64,000 nt of DNA. Origin: Rubrobacter sp. GTDB taxonomy: Bacteria; Actinomycetota; Rubrobacteria; Rubrobacterales; Rubrobacteraceae. The notes under the pieces are model-generated. The model searched no databases. It was not told where the DNA came from and worked only from the letters and a program-made list of their open reading frames with translations. Of this stretch, positions 26,751-34,810 are shown piece after piece (the stretch's first letter is position 1; each line of letters starts with the position of its first letter). The DNA is taken from contig JADDPR010000266.1 in the NCBI GenBank assembly GCA_016781775.1, positions 9,469 through 73,468 of the forward strand, read 5' to 3'. The position numbers and the translations under genes were made by a program.

Positions 26751-27461
26751 TTACCGGGCCTCCTCGATGAGGGCCCGCCCGATCCTGACAATGGTGGCCC
26801 CTTCTTTGACGGCGACAGCATAGTCGTTGCTCATACCCATGGAAAGTTCCGAAAGGTCGAAGTGTGGGGCCCAACCGGCCCTTAGCCTATCACGTGTCGC
26901 CCTGAGCTTTGCGAAAACATAACGTACATCCTCGGGGTCCGCAACCAGCGGCGCGAGCGTGGAGAAGCCCCGGATCCGGACCTTTCCGCCGGTCCCGGCC
27001 GCCGCTTCCAACACGGCCTCGACCTCCTCCTCCCCGACCCCGTACTTGGACTCCTCACCGCTGACGTTGACCTGCACGAGCACCTCCATCCCATCCCCGG
27101 GCGCCCTCTTCGCCAACTCCTCGACGAGCTTCGTCGAGTCCACGGAATGCACGAGCGCCACCCTACCCGCGACCTCCTTCGCCTTGCGGCGCTGCAGGTG
27201 GCCGATAAAGTGCCACTCGAAGGCTTCCGGAAAGAGCTCCTGCTTGCGCAGCAAGTCCTCGGTCTTGTTCTCCCCGAGAAGCTCGATCCCGGCCTCCGCG
27301 AGCGCGCTTATCCCTTCCGGCTCGTAGTACTTGCTCGCCACGAGAAACCGCACTTCCTCCGGCCGGCGACCGCTCTCGCCGGCGGCCTCCGCGATCCTCT
27401 CGCGTACGCCCTCGACTCGCTCCCTTATAAGACCCTTGGTCTGCAAGCTAACGCTCATCAT
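26751..27461 (-). CDS. PLP homeostasis protein (YggS/PLPBP family)
   Basis: Binds pyridoxal phosphate and buffers its level; no enzymatic reaction is established. The 236-residue barrel protein has the PLP lysine in VRFLVASKYYEPEGI (about residue 44), GENKTEDLLRKQE, WHFIGHLQRRKAKEV and LSMGMSNDYAVAVKEGATIVRIG, all standard. It lies between pgeF (14-nt overlap) and sepF, the usual place in division clusters. Confidence 0.94.
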   Translation of the reverse strand: MMSVSLQTKGLIRERVEGVRERIAEAAGESGRRPEEVRFLVASKYYEPEGISALAEAGIELLGENKTEDLLRKQELFPEAFEWHFIGHLQRRKAKEVAGRVALVHSVDSTKLVEELAKRAPGDGMEVLVQVNVSGEESKYGVGEEEVEAVLEAAAGTGGKVRIRGFSTLAPLVADPEDVRYVFAKLRATRDRLRAGWAPHFDLSELSMGMSNDYAVAVKEGATIVRIGRALIEEAR

Positions 27462-28224
27462 CCCGTCGACCGTCGCCCCCGGGGTCCAGCGCCACCGCCG
27501 CGAGGTTGCGGCCGGTCTTCGGTCCCTCCTTGCGGTGCGAGTAGAAAAGGTCGGTCCGGCAACCGGTGCAGAGCCCGAGGTCGTGCACCTCCGTCACGCC
27601 GGCTTCATGCAGGTCGGTCCGGATCGCCGCCGGCAGCGAGAGCATGCGTCCATCAACGACCTCCCGTCCGAACCTCGCGGCGAACTTCCCGGCGATCTCC
27701 TCCGAGACCTCGTAGCAGCACTGGCGGATGCCGGGCCCTATATAAGCGCGAACCGAAGGGGGGTCGCCCATCTCCTTCGCCGCCTTGCCCGAGATCCCCT
27801 TGAGCGTCCCCCTCCATCCGGAGTGGACCATGCCTACGATCCCGTCGCCCACGAGCGCGACCGGCGCGCAGTCCGCTATCGCGACGACGAGCGAGAAACC
27901 TGCGCCCTCCGTGACGAGTGCATCCCCCTCCCCCGCGAACCCGCCTTCCTCCACCCGCACCACGCCGTCCCCGGCGACCTGCCGGACCCAGGCGGAGGAG
28001 CGCCCGTTCATGGCGTTCCTTATGCGGGAAAGGTTTTCCTGGACGGCGGAGGGCTCGTCGCCGACGAGGGTCGAGATGTTGAGCGTGTCGTAGGGCGGCT
28101 CGGAGACGCCGCCCTTGCGGGTAAAAAACCAGAGCTTCGCCCCCGGTGAGGCGGGCTCGGGGACAACGTAAGGCGCGCCGCCAGGGGTGTCGGCGGCGCG
28201 CTCTCTCCAGGGTGCGGTCTGCAA
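27448..28224 (-). CDS. pgeF: PgeF/YfiH family multicopper-like purine nucleoside phosphorylase
   Basis: The family (laccase-domain, YlmD/YfiH) acts on nucleosides and has been linked to peptidoglycan editing. The 258-residue protein has the metal-site motifs IVGMVHSGWRGTLKGISGKAA and YIGPGIRQCCYEVSEEIA, the ADCAPVALVGDG motif and a terminal LGLCTGCRTDLFYSHRKEGPKTGRN. TTG start. The gene lies 21 nt after ftsZ, the conserved position. Confidence 0.92.
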   Translation of the reverse strand: MQTAPWRERAADTPGGAPYVVPEPASPGAKLWFFTRKGGVSEPPYDTLNISTLVGDEPSAVQENLSRIRNAMNGRSSAWVRQVAGDGVVRVEEGGFAGEGDALVTEGAGFSLVVAIADCAPVALVGDGIVGMVHSGWRGTLKGISGKAAKEMGDPPSVRAYIGPGIRQCCYEVSEEIAGKFAARFGREVVDGRMLSLPAAIRTDLHEAGVTEVHDLGLCTGCRTDLFYSHRKEGPKTGRNLAAVALDPGGDGRRDDER

Positions 28225-28245
28225 GGGCTAGCCCGGCCGGACCGC

Positions 28246-29322
28246 CTAGCGGCGGCGGAGGAAGGCCGGGATGTCGAGTACGTCGCCGCTCTCCCTATCC
28301 GCGGCCGGTGGCTCCTCCCGATCGCGATCCCGGGGGGCGTCGACCACCTGCTCCTCCCGGCGCCGGGTGACGAGGCGTTGATCGAAACCCGTGGCAATCA
28401 CCGTCACGCTGACGCGTTCGCCGTAGGTCTCGTCCACCACCGCCCCGAAGATAAGGTTCGCGTCCTGGTGGGCGGCGTTGTGCACGATCTCCGCGGCCTC
28501 GTTCACCTCGAAGAGCCCGAGGTCCGTCCCGCCCGTGATGTTCAAGATGATCCCGGTGGCACCCTCGATGCTCGCCTCGAGCAGGGGGCTGCTGATCGCG
28601 GTCCTCGCCGCCTCGGCCCCCCTGGCCTCGCTGCTCGACTCGCCGATGCCCATAAGAGCGGAGCCCGAGTTCTGCATGATCGTACGCACGTCCGCGAAGT
28701 CGAGGTTTATGAGGCCCGGAACCGTGATGAGGTCCGTGATCCCCTGAACGCCCTTGCGCAGCACGTCGTCGGCCATCTTGAAGGCATCCATCATGCTGGT
28801 CCGCTTCTCGGCGACCTGCAAGAGCCTGTCGTTCGGGATGATGATCAGGGAGTCGACGTTCTCCTTGAGGCGCTTGATGCCCTCCTCGGCGTACGTCCCG
28901 CGCCGCCGACCCTCGAAGGTGAACGGCCGCGTCACGACCCCGACCGTAAGAGCACCCTGCTCCCGGGCCAGCTTCGCGACCACGGGGGCCGCGCCCGTCC
29001 CGGTGCCGCCTCCCTTGCCGGCCGTAACAAAGACCATGTCGGCCCCGCGAAGGGCCTCCTCGATCTCCTGCTTGCTCTCCTCGGCGGCCTCCATCCCGAT
29101 CTTCGGGTCGGCGCCGGCCCCGAGGCCACGCGTCAGCTTCTCGCCGATGTGGATCTTCATGTCCGCATCGCACATCTGCAACGCCTGCGCGTCCGTGTTC
29201 ACGGCGATGAACTCGACCCCGGTCAAACCGGAGTTGATCATGCGGTTCACGGCATTGGTCCCGCCGCCGCCGATCCCTACGACCTTGATCACCGCCAAAT
29301 AGTTAGTCCCCGACTCCAACAT
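28246..29322 (-). CDS. ftsZ: Cell division GTPase FtsZ
   Basis: Tubulin-like GTPase forming the division ring. The 358-residue product has the nucleotide-binding N terminus IKVVGIGGGGTNAVNRMI, the tubulin signature GGGTGTGAAPVVA and the T7 loop NLDFADVRTIM. The C-terminal anchor peptide is GDVLDIPAFLRRR, the binding site for FtsA and SepF. The linker before it is short and charged. A GGGAAGG site lies just before the ATG. It follows ftsA after about 50 nt. Confidence 0.98.
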   Translation of the reverse strand: MLESGTNYLAVIKVVGIGGGGTNAVNRMINSGLTGVEFIAVNTDAQALQMCDADMKIHIGEKLTRGLGAGADPKIGMEAAEESKQEIEEALRGADMVFVTAGKGGGTGTGAAPVVAKLAREQGALTVGVVTRPFTFEGRRRGTYAEEGIKRLKENVDSLIIIPNDRLLQVAEKRTSMMDAFKMADDVLRKGVQGITDLITVPGLINLDFADVRTIMQNSGSALMGIGESSSEARGAEAARTAISSPLLEASIEGATGIILNITGGTDLGLFEVNEAAEIVHNAAHQDANLIFGAVVDETYGERVSVTVIATGFDQRLVTRRREEQVVDAPRDRDREEPPAADRESGDVLDIPAFLRRR

Positions 29323-29371
29323 TACCTTCCCAGCCCTCCGTCGCCTGCGCTTTAGCCAGCCTCTCCGGTCC

Positions 29372-30583
29372 CTAACCGGGCAAAACCCGGAACCACCCCT
29401 TGACCGCGGCCACTATGCTACCAAAATCAAATGCCCCCGCACCTTTACTCTTCGGTCGAAGGTCATCGTTTTTCGCGGCGAAGTATAGCAGACCGACCGC
29501 CGTTGAATACTGAGGCTTCTGTACAGGCTTAACGTCGCCCTTGATGCGACGGGGCACGGCGAGCCTGGCGCGCATTCCGAGTATCTCCTCGGCAAGCTGC
29601 CCGAAGCCCTCCAACTGCGAGCCCCCACCGGTGAGCACGATGCCCCCCGGCAGGGAGTTTCGGACGCGCGCATGGTCCAGGGAATCGCGGGCGAACTCCA
29701 GGACCTCGCGGGCCCGGTATTCGAGAATCTGGCTGATGAACTTGGCGCTGTGGTGCCGGTCGTCGAGGAGGACGGGGGCGACGTCGTCGACCCCGTCGGA
29801 GAGCGCGCTGCCGTAGCGGACCTTGAGCCGCTCGGCGTCCTCGAACGGCAGCTTGAGCCCGTAGGCGACGTCGGCCGAGAAGCTCTCGCCCCCGATCGGG
29901 ACGACGGCTGTGTGGGCGAGGGAGCCGCGTAAGAACGCGGCGATGTCGGTCGTCCCGCCGCCGATGTCGAGGAGGGCGGTCCCCATCTGCCTGTCGTCGG
30001 GTGAGAGGCACGCCTCGGCGGAGGCCAGCGGTTCGAGCACCACGCGCGAGACCCTCACCCCGCAGTCCTCGACGGCGCCGAGCAGGTTCTGGATGCTGGA
30101 GATCGCGCCGCTCACCACGTGCGCCCGCATCGTCACCCGGCGCGCCGCGAGGCCGACTGGCTGCCTTACCCCCTCGGTGCCGTCGAGGACGAAGGAGCGC
30201 GGGACGACGTGCAAGACCTCCTCGTCCTCGTCGGGGTCCGCGCCCCGCGCCTCGGCATGGAGCCTCTTCAAGAACCTCTCGGTGACGAGGCGGTTGCGGC
30301 TCCTGTTGAGGAGCGTAACCTCGGTGTTGAGGGAGCGGATGTGGCTCCCGGCTATGCCGACGCTGACGGGTCCACCGCGCAGCTTGCCCCCGCCGCACGC
30401 CTCGATGGCCTCGGCTACGGACTCGGTCGCGGCCTCCCGGTCCACGACGACGCCGCGCCGCAGGCCGTAGCTCGGGGCCTCTCCCATCGCGAGCACCTCG
30501 ACGGGGCGCCGCCCGTCGACCCGACCCGCGATCGCCACGATCTTCGTCGTGCCGACATCCAGCCCATAAACCAGCTTCGACAC
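29372..30583 (-). CDS. ftsA: Cell division protein FtsA
   Basis: Actin-like ATPase tethering FtsZ to the membrane. The 403-residue product shows KLVYGLDVGTTKIVAIAG (phosphate-1), GTALLDIGGGTTDIAAFLRG (phosphate-2), GGIVLTGGGSQLEGFGQLAEEIL (adenosine) and a C-terminal amphipathic helix, SIVAAVKGWFRVLPG. GTG start 8 nt after ftsQ. FtsA is missing from most studied Actinomycetota (Streptomyces, Mycobacterium), so its presence supports a deep-branching lineage. Confidence 0.96.
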   Translation of the reverse strand: MSKLVYGLDVGTTKIVAIAGRVDGRRPVEVLAMGEAPSYGLRRGVVVDREAATESVAEAIEACGGGKLRGGPVSVGIAGSHIRSLNTEVTLLNRSRNRLVTERFLKRLHAEARGADPDEDEEVLHVVPRSFVLDGTEGVRQPVGLAARRVTMRAHVVSGAISSIQNLLGAVEDCGVRVSRVVLEPLASAEACLSPDDRQMGTALLDIGGGTTDIAAFLRGSLAHTAVVPIGGESFSADVAYGLKLPFEDAERLKVRYGSALSDGVDDVAPVLLDDRHHSAKFISQILEYRAREVLEFARDSLDHARVRNSLPGGIVLTGGGSQLEGFGQLAEEILGMRARLAVPRRIKGDVKPVQKPQYSTAVGLLYFAAKNDDLRPKSKGAGAFDFGSIVAAVKGWFRVLPG

Positions 30584-30590
30584 GTTCGCG

Positions 30591-31277
30591 TTACCCGTTC
30601 GGCCTACCGGAGGGACCGTCCCTCTCCACCGCCGCCGCAGCGACCACGACCCTCTCCGGGGAACGCAGGTCGAAGTACGGAGCTTCCGGATGCTTCTTCA
30701 TTACCCCCGCGAGGGCGCGAACCTGTCCGGCCTCCACCCCTCCTCCGAACAGGACGCGACGGCCCTCCACGGTGGCCTCCACGCCCCCCGCTCCTACCCC
30801 GTCCACGGAATCGAGACGCACCCCGTTCTCCTCCAACGCCTCGCTGATACCCAAGATCTCCTCCAGCCGCCCCTCGTCGAGCTCGACCCTCCTGAGGCGC
30901 GCTCCCCCCAACCCGGGGAGCTGCGTGCCGTCGGCAGCCCACACGCCGCCCCTCCCCCGGCCCAGATCGCCGCTCAGAACGGCCCTGCGCTCCTCAACCT
31001 CTACTAGAACTATACCGGATTCCTTATTTTCCAGCACCTTTGCACCCTTCACCCAAGGATTAGCTTCTATCTTACGCGCCAGCTCCTCCTCGTCGAGAGT
31101 GAGGAAGCTAGCACGGTCGGGCAAGGCAGCCCAGGCCTCCCTCTCGGGGAACATACGGGCCCCCTTTACGTCGACGCCGGTAACGGGGAACAGGAGGTAG
31201 GCCCCGTAGAAGGCGGCGAGTGCGGTGAGGGAAGCGACAACGACCGAGACGATCAGGGCTTTCAGCAGCCTATGCAG
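30591..31277 (-). CDS. ftsQ: Cell division protein FtsQ; 5' end needs a frameshift or non-canonical start
   Basis: Bitopic divisome protein. A membrane helix (ALIVSVVVASLTALAAFYGAYLLF) is followed by the POTRA domain (VTGVDVKGARMFPEREAW...) and a beta domain. The first in-frame ATG (31154) is after the membrane helix. Upstream the frame runs open only to a TGA and has no ATG, GTG or TTG; CTG at 31277 is the earliest near-cognate. In another frame GTG 31293, with GGAAG 7 nt before it, reads MKAIPSA then TAG. Skipping one base at CCC-T would give MKAIPLHRLLKALIVS, an ideal FtsQ N terminus. So this is an indel, a +1 shift or CTG initiation. Confidence 0.82.
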   Translation of the reverse strand: MHRLLKALIVSVVVASLTALAAFYGAYLLFPVTGVDVKGARMFPEREAWAALPDRASFLTLDEEELARKIEANPWVKGAKVLENKESGIVLVEVEERRAVLSGDLGRGRGGVWAADGTQLPGLGGARLRRVELDEGRLEEILGISEALEENGVRLDSVDGVGAGGVEATVEGRRVLFGGGVEAGQVRALAGVMKKHPEAPYFDLRSPERVVVAAAAVERDGPSGRPNG

Positions 31278-31312
31278 AGGGAATCGCCTTCACGAGAATT
31301 CTTCCGTACCGC

Positions 31313-32665
31313 TTATCCGAGGGTAGCCAGGAACTCGTCGCCCGCTCGCGAGATGTCCCCGGCGCCCATAGTGAGGACGGTGTCGTTGGGGTGGGAGATG
31401 GCGCGAAGCACGGTCGGGATGTCGTGCCCGTCGGGGACGTAGTAGACGTCTGGGCGCTCGGGGGCCTGACTCTCGCAGACGGCGTCCACGATCAGCTTCC
31501 CGCTCACCCCCGGCTGGGGCATCTCGCCGGCGCCGTAGACCTCCGTCACGAGGACAGCATCGGCGGCGGTCAAAGCCTCCCCGAACTCGCGGTACAGGGT
31601 ACGGGTGCGCGAGTAACGGTGCGGCTGGAAGACGGCAACCACCCGCCCGTCCGTGGAGGAGGTAGCCCGGGCTACCTCCAGGGTCGCGGAGAGCTCCGTC
31701 GGGTGGTGGGCGTAATCGTCCACGACGCGGATGCCGTCCTTCACGCCCTTGAGTTGGAACCGCCGCCGGACGCCACCGAAGTTCTCGAGGCTCCGGGCGG
31801 CCGCGTAGGCGTCGTGGCCGAGCCAGCGGGCGACGCCGGCCGCCGCGAGCGAGTTGAGGATGTTGTGCCGTCCGTGGACGCCGAGCTCGACGGCGCCCCG
31901 GCTCTCACCGTCCTCGTACAAGAGATAGGAGTTGGACGTGAGGGGCTCCGCCCTGAGGTCCCCGGCCCCTATCCCGTAGGTCGTAACGGGGCAAGGGGCG
32001 AGGGCCGCGAGCTCCGTGCAGTTCGCGTCGTCGGCGCAGGTGACGAGGTGTCCTCCGGCGGGGAGCTTCCGGACGAATTTCTCGAAGGTCTCCATGACGT
32101 CCTCGAGGGAGGAGTAGAAGTCCGGGTGGTCGAACTCGACGTTGGTGACGACGGCGGCGAGGGGGTCGAGGTGGAGCAGGGAGCGGTCGGACTCGTCGGC
32201 CTCGGCGACGAAGAGGTCGGAGGAGCTTAGGACCACGTTGCTGCCTATGTCGTTCAGCTCGCCGCCTATGAGCGCGGTCGGGTTCTCGCCCTGGGCCCTG
32301 AGGGCGTGGGTCGTCATGCTCGTGGTCGTGGTCTTGCCGTGGGTGCCGGCGACGGCGACGCTCCTGCCCCCGGAGAGGATGCGGGCCAGGGCGCCGGCGC
32401 GGGGGACCACCGGGATCGAGCGCCGGTGCGCTTCGAGGAGCTCGGGGTTCGTGGAGGGGATGGCCGTCGAGATCACGACCTCCTCCGCGTCGCCGACCTG
32501 ATGGGCGGCGTGCCCGATATAAACCGTCACCCCGGCCTCCGAAAGCCTCCGGGTGTAGGGCGACTCCTTGAGGTCGGAGCCCGTGACGCGGTGGCCCGCG
32601 CCGTGCAGGACCTCCGCGATGCCGCTCATCCCGGCGCCGCCGATCCCGATCATGTGGATCTTCAT
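31313..32665 (-). CDS. murC: UDP-N-acetylmuramate--L-alanine ligase
   Basis: Adds L-Ala to UDP-MurNAc. The 450-residue ligase has the N-terminal Rossmann motif IHMIGIGGAGMSGIAEVL, the ATP loop VAVAGTHGKTTTTSMTTHAL, EADESDRS, the HxxN-type motif VHGRHNILNSLAAAGVAR and RVVDDYAHHPTEL. The ATG overlaps the murG stop (ATGA) behind a GGAGG site. Confidence 0.97.
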   Translation of the reverse strand: MKIHMIGIGGAGMSGIAEVLHGAGHRVTGSDLKESPYTRRLSEAGVTVYIGHAAHQVGDAEEVVISTAIPSTNPELLEAHRRSIPVVPRAGALARILSGGRSVAVAGTHGKTTTTSMTTHALRAQGENPTALIGGELNDIGSNVVLSSSDLFVAEADESDRSLLHLDPLAAVVTNVEFDHPDFYSSLEDVMETFEKFVRKLPAGGHLVTCADDANCTELAALAPCPVTTYGIGAGDLRAEPLTSNSYLLYEDGESRGAVELGVHGRHNILNSLAAAGVARWLGHDAYAAARSLENFGGVRRRFQLKGVKDGIRVVDDYAHHPTELSATLEVARATSSTDGRVVAVFQPHRYSRTRTLYREFGEALTAADAVLVTEVYGAGEMPQPGVSGKLIVDAVCESQAPERPDVYYVPDGHDIPTVLRAISHPNDTVLTMGAGDISRAGDEFLATLG

Positions 32666-33780
32666 CGTGTTCCTCCGTTCGTCCCAGTTGTAGCCGCGGA
32701 GAGGAGCCTCCCGGCGACCTCGTCCGCCGCGTGCGGGGTGGCGAGGCCGCGCATGTTCCGGGCGAGCCCCTCCCGACGCGTCTCGTCGTTGAGTAGTCCC
32801 TCGACCCGGTCCCGAAGCGCCGCTGCGTCCACCTCGTCGTCGAGCATAAGCTCGCCCGCCCCCCCCTCGGTGAAGTAGCGGGCGTTGTAGAGTTGGTGAT
32901 CTCCGGTCGCGTAGGGGTACGGGACGAGGACCGAGGCCCGGCCCACGGCGGCGGCATCGAAGAGGGAGCCTGCTCCGGCACGCATCACCACGACGTCCGA
33001 GGCAGCGATGGCGTGCCAGAGCTCATCGTCGTACGCGACGATCTTGTGGCGGGGGTTCTTCGTGGAGAGGCGCCCGAAGTCGCGTCGGCCGGAGATCTGT
33101 ACGATCGAGTACGGCGTCTCCCCGCCCCCGAAGGCCTCCGCCGCCGCCAGGTTGAGCTTCAGGGCGCCGCCGCTCCCACCAAAGAGCAGGACCACCGGCG
33201 GCTCGACCCCGAGGCGGGCGAGCCCCTCCTCCCGCGACGCCTCAAAGAACTCCTTGCGCGTCGGCATCCCGACGGGGACGGCGCGCTTCAAGGCTTGCCT
33301 CGCCGCCGGGAAGGTGACGAGCACCTCCTGCGTGAAGCGCGAGGCGAGCTTGTTCGTCCTGCCGGGGACGGAGTTCTGCTCGTGGAGGAAGGTCGGGATG
33401 CCCAGAGCCCTGGCCGCGAGGACCGCCGGGGCGCTCGCGTAGCCGCCGACGCCGAGAACGGCGCCGGGGCGAAAGGACTTCAGGATCCCGCGGCAGCGGG
33501 AGACCGCCCGCGCGAAGAGCAGGCCGGCCCGGGCTCGGGCGGTCGGGCCTCCGGCGAAGCCGGCGAGGGGGAGGGCGTGGAGATCGTAGCCCGCCTTCGG
33601 GACGAGGTCGGCCTCGATGCCGGTCTCCGAGCCTATAAAGGCGACTTCGGCCGCCGCACCGCGCAAGCTATCCGCCACGCACAACGCGGGGATCGCGTGC
33701 CCCCCCGTCCCGCCGCCGGCGATCAGGACGCGAGCTCCCGCGCCGCTCCCCGGTCGAAGCGCGTCTCGCCTCTCTCGCAA
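32662..33780 (-). CDS. murG: MurG N-acetylglucosaminyltransferase
   Basis: Transfers GlcNAc to lipid I, forming lipid II at the inner membrane face. The glycosyltransferase shows RVLIAGGGTGGHAIPALCVAD, GVGGYASAPAVLAARALGIPTFLHEQNSVPGRTNK, VVLLFGGSGGALKLN and VVMRAGAGSLFDAAAVGRASVLVPYPYATGDHQLYNA. TTG at 33780 lies 9 nt after GGAGG; the in-frame GTG two codons earlier is only 3 nt from it. Either way the 5' end overlaps the ftsW reading frame by more than 110 nt. Confidence 0.95.
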   Translation of the reverse strand: MRERRDALRPGSGAGARVLIAGGGTGGHAIPALCVADSLRGAAAEVAFIGSETGIEADLVPKAGYDLHALPLAGFAGGPTARARAGLLFARAVSRCRGILKSFRPGAVLGVGGYASAPAVLAARALGIPTFLHEQNSVPGRTNKLASRFTQEVLVTFPAARQALKRAVPVGMPTRKEFFEASREEGLARLGVEPPVVLLFGGSGGALKLNLAAAEAFGGGETPYSIVQISGRRDFGRLSTKNPRHKIVAYDDELWHAIAASDVVVMRAGAGSLFDAAAVGRASVLVPYPYATGDHQLYNARYFTEGGAGELMLDDEVDAAALRDRVEGLLNDETRREGLARNMRGLATPHAADEVAGRLLSAATTGTNGGTR

Positions 33781-34810
33781 CCTCACTATCCTCCGATACG
33801 CGGTACAGAATCCCCACCGCCGCAAAGCAGACGAGGAGGCTTGAACCGCCGTAGCTTATAAACGGCAGCGTCATCCCGGCCAGTGGGACGACGCTCATGG
33901 TGGCCCCGATGTTGAAGACGGTCTGGACGGCGAACATCGTGGCGAGGCCCGCCGCCAGGCACCGGCCCAACACCGTCGGGGCGTTCAGGGCGATGAAGTA
34001 CGCAGAGACCACGAAGAAGCCGAAGGCCCCGATCACGGCGAACATCCCGAGGAGCCCCAGTTCTTCTCCGACGAGGGCGAAGATCATGTCGGTGTGAAGC
34101 TCCGGCACCGGTATCGCGCCGCCCCCGGCGCCGGCCCCGAGGTAGCTCCCTCCGCGTATCGCGCTCATGGACTGGCAGATCTGGTACCCCGACCCGTCGC
34201 AGACGCTCAAGGGGTCCAGAAAGGTCATGAACCGCTCTCGCCTGTACGGCTCCGCGAGCATCGCCCCGACGAGCATCACGAGCGCCCCGCACCCCGCGAG
34301 CAGGAGGTCGCGCGTCCTGAGCTCCGAGGCCCACAACACCCCGGCCGCCCCGGCCGCCACGACCACCGAGGTCCCGAAGTCCGGCTCCACGAGGACGAGC
34401 ACGAAGAGGAGCCCCACCGCGCCGATCGGCCGCCACGGCAACCCCGACCCCGGACGCGCCCGCGAGACCACCGCCGCGAGAAGCACCACCGCCGCGAGCT
34501 TCGCGAACTCCGCCGGCTGCACCTGTATAGGCCCAACTCCTATCCACCTGCGGGCCCCCCCGATCTCGTCCCCCACGAAGAGCACGAGAACGAGGCTCAG
34601 CAGCACGCCCACGTACAGCGGCGGCGCTATCTTGCGCCAGGCCGTGTACCGTATCCCCTTCGTCACGAAGAACGCCACGACCCCGACCCCCACGTGCGCG
34701 AAGCGCGTCACGAGGGTATCCGTGCTCGAGGTCGCCGAGTACACCATCACATTCCCGAGGGCCGCGAGCGCGAGCGCGACGACGAACAGGTTCGCCCGAA
34801 GCGAGGTCAC
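33668..34810 (-). CDS. ftsW: FtsW/RodA/SpoVE family peptidoglycan polymerase FtsW
   Basis: Polytopic SEDS glycosyltransferase that polymerises lipid II at the septum. About ten membrane segments are visible. Family motifs are GIGPIQVQPAEFAKLA-like GVGPIQVQPAEFAKLAAV with the catalytic Asp region LVLVEPDFGTSVVV, YQICQSMSAIRGGSYLG and PLAGMTLPFISYGGSSLL. The GTG at 34810 overlaps the murD stop as GTGA and gives 380 residues. An Arg-rich cytoplasmic tail extends into the start of murG. Confidence 0.95.
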   Translation of the reverse strand: MTSLRANLFVVALALAALGNVMVYSATSSTDTLVTRFAHVGVGVVAFFVTKGIRYTAWRKIAPPLYVGVLLSLVLVLFVGDEIGGARRWIGVGPIQVQPAEFAKLAAVVLLAAVVSRARPGSGLPWRPIGAVGLLFVLVLVEPDFGTSVVVAAGAAGVLWASELRTRDLLLAGCGALVMLVGAMLAEPYRRERFMTFLDPLSVCDGSGYQICQSMSAIRGGSYLGAGAGGGAIPVPELHTDMIFALVGEELGLLGMFAVIGAFGFFVVSAYFIALNAPTVLGRCLAAGLATMFAVQTVFNIGATMSVVPLAGMTLPFISYGGSSLLVCFAAVGILYRVSEDSEVAREARRASTGERRGSSRPDRRRRDGGARDPRVVRGG

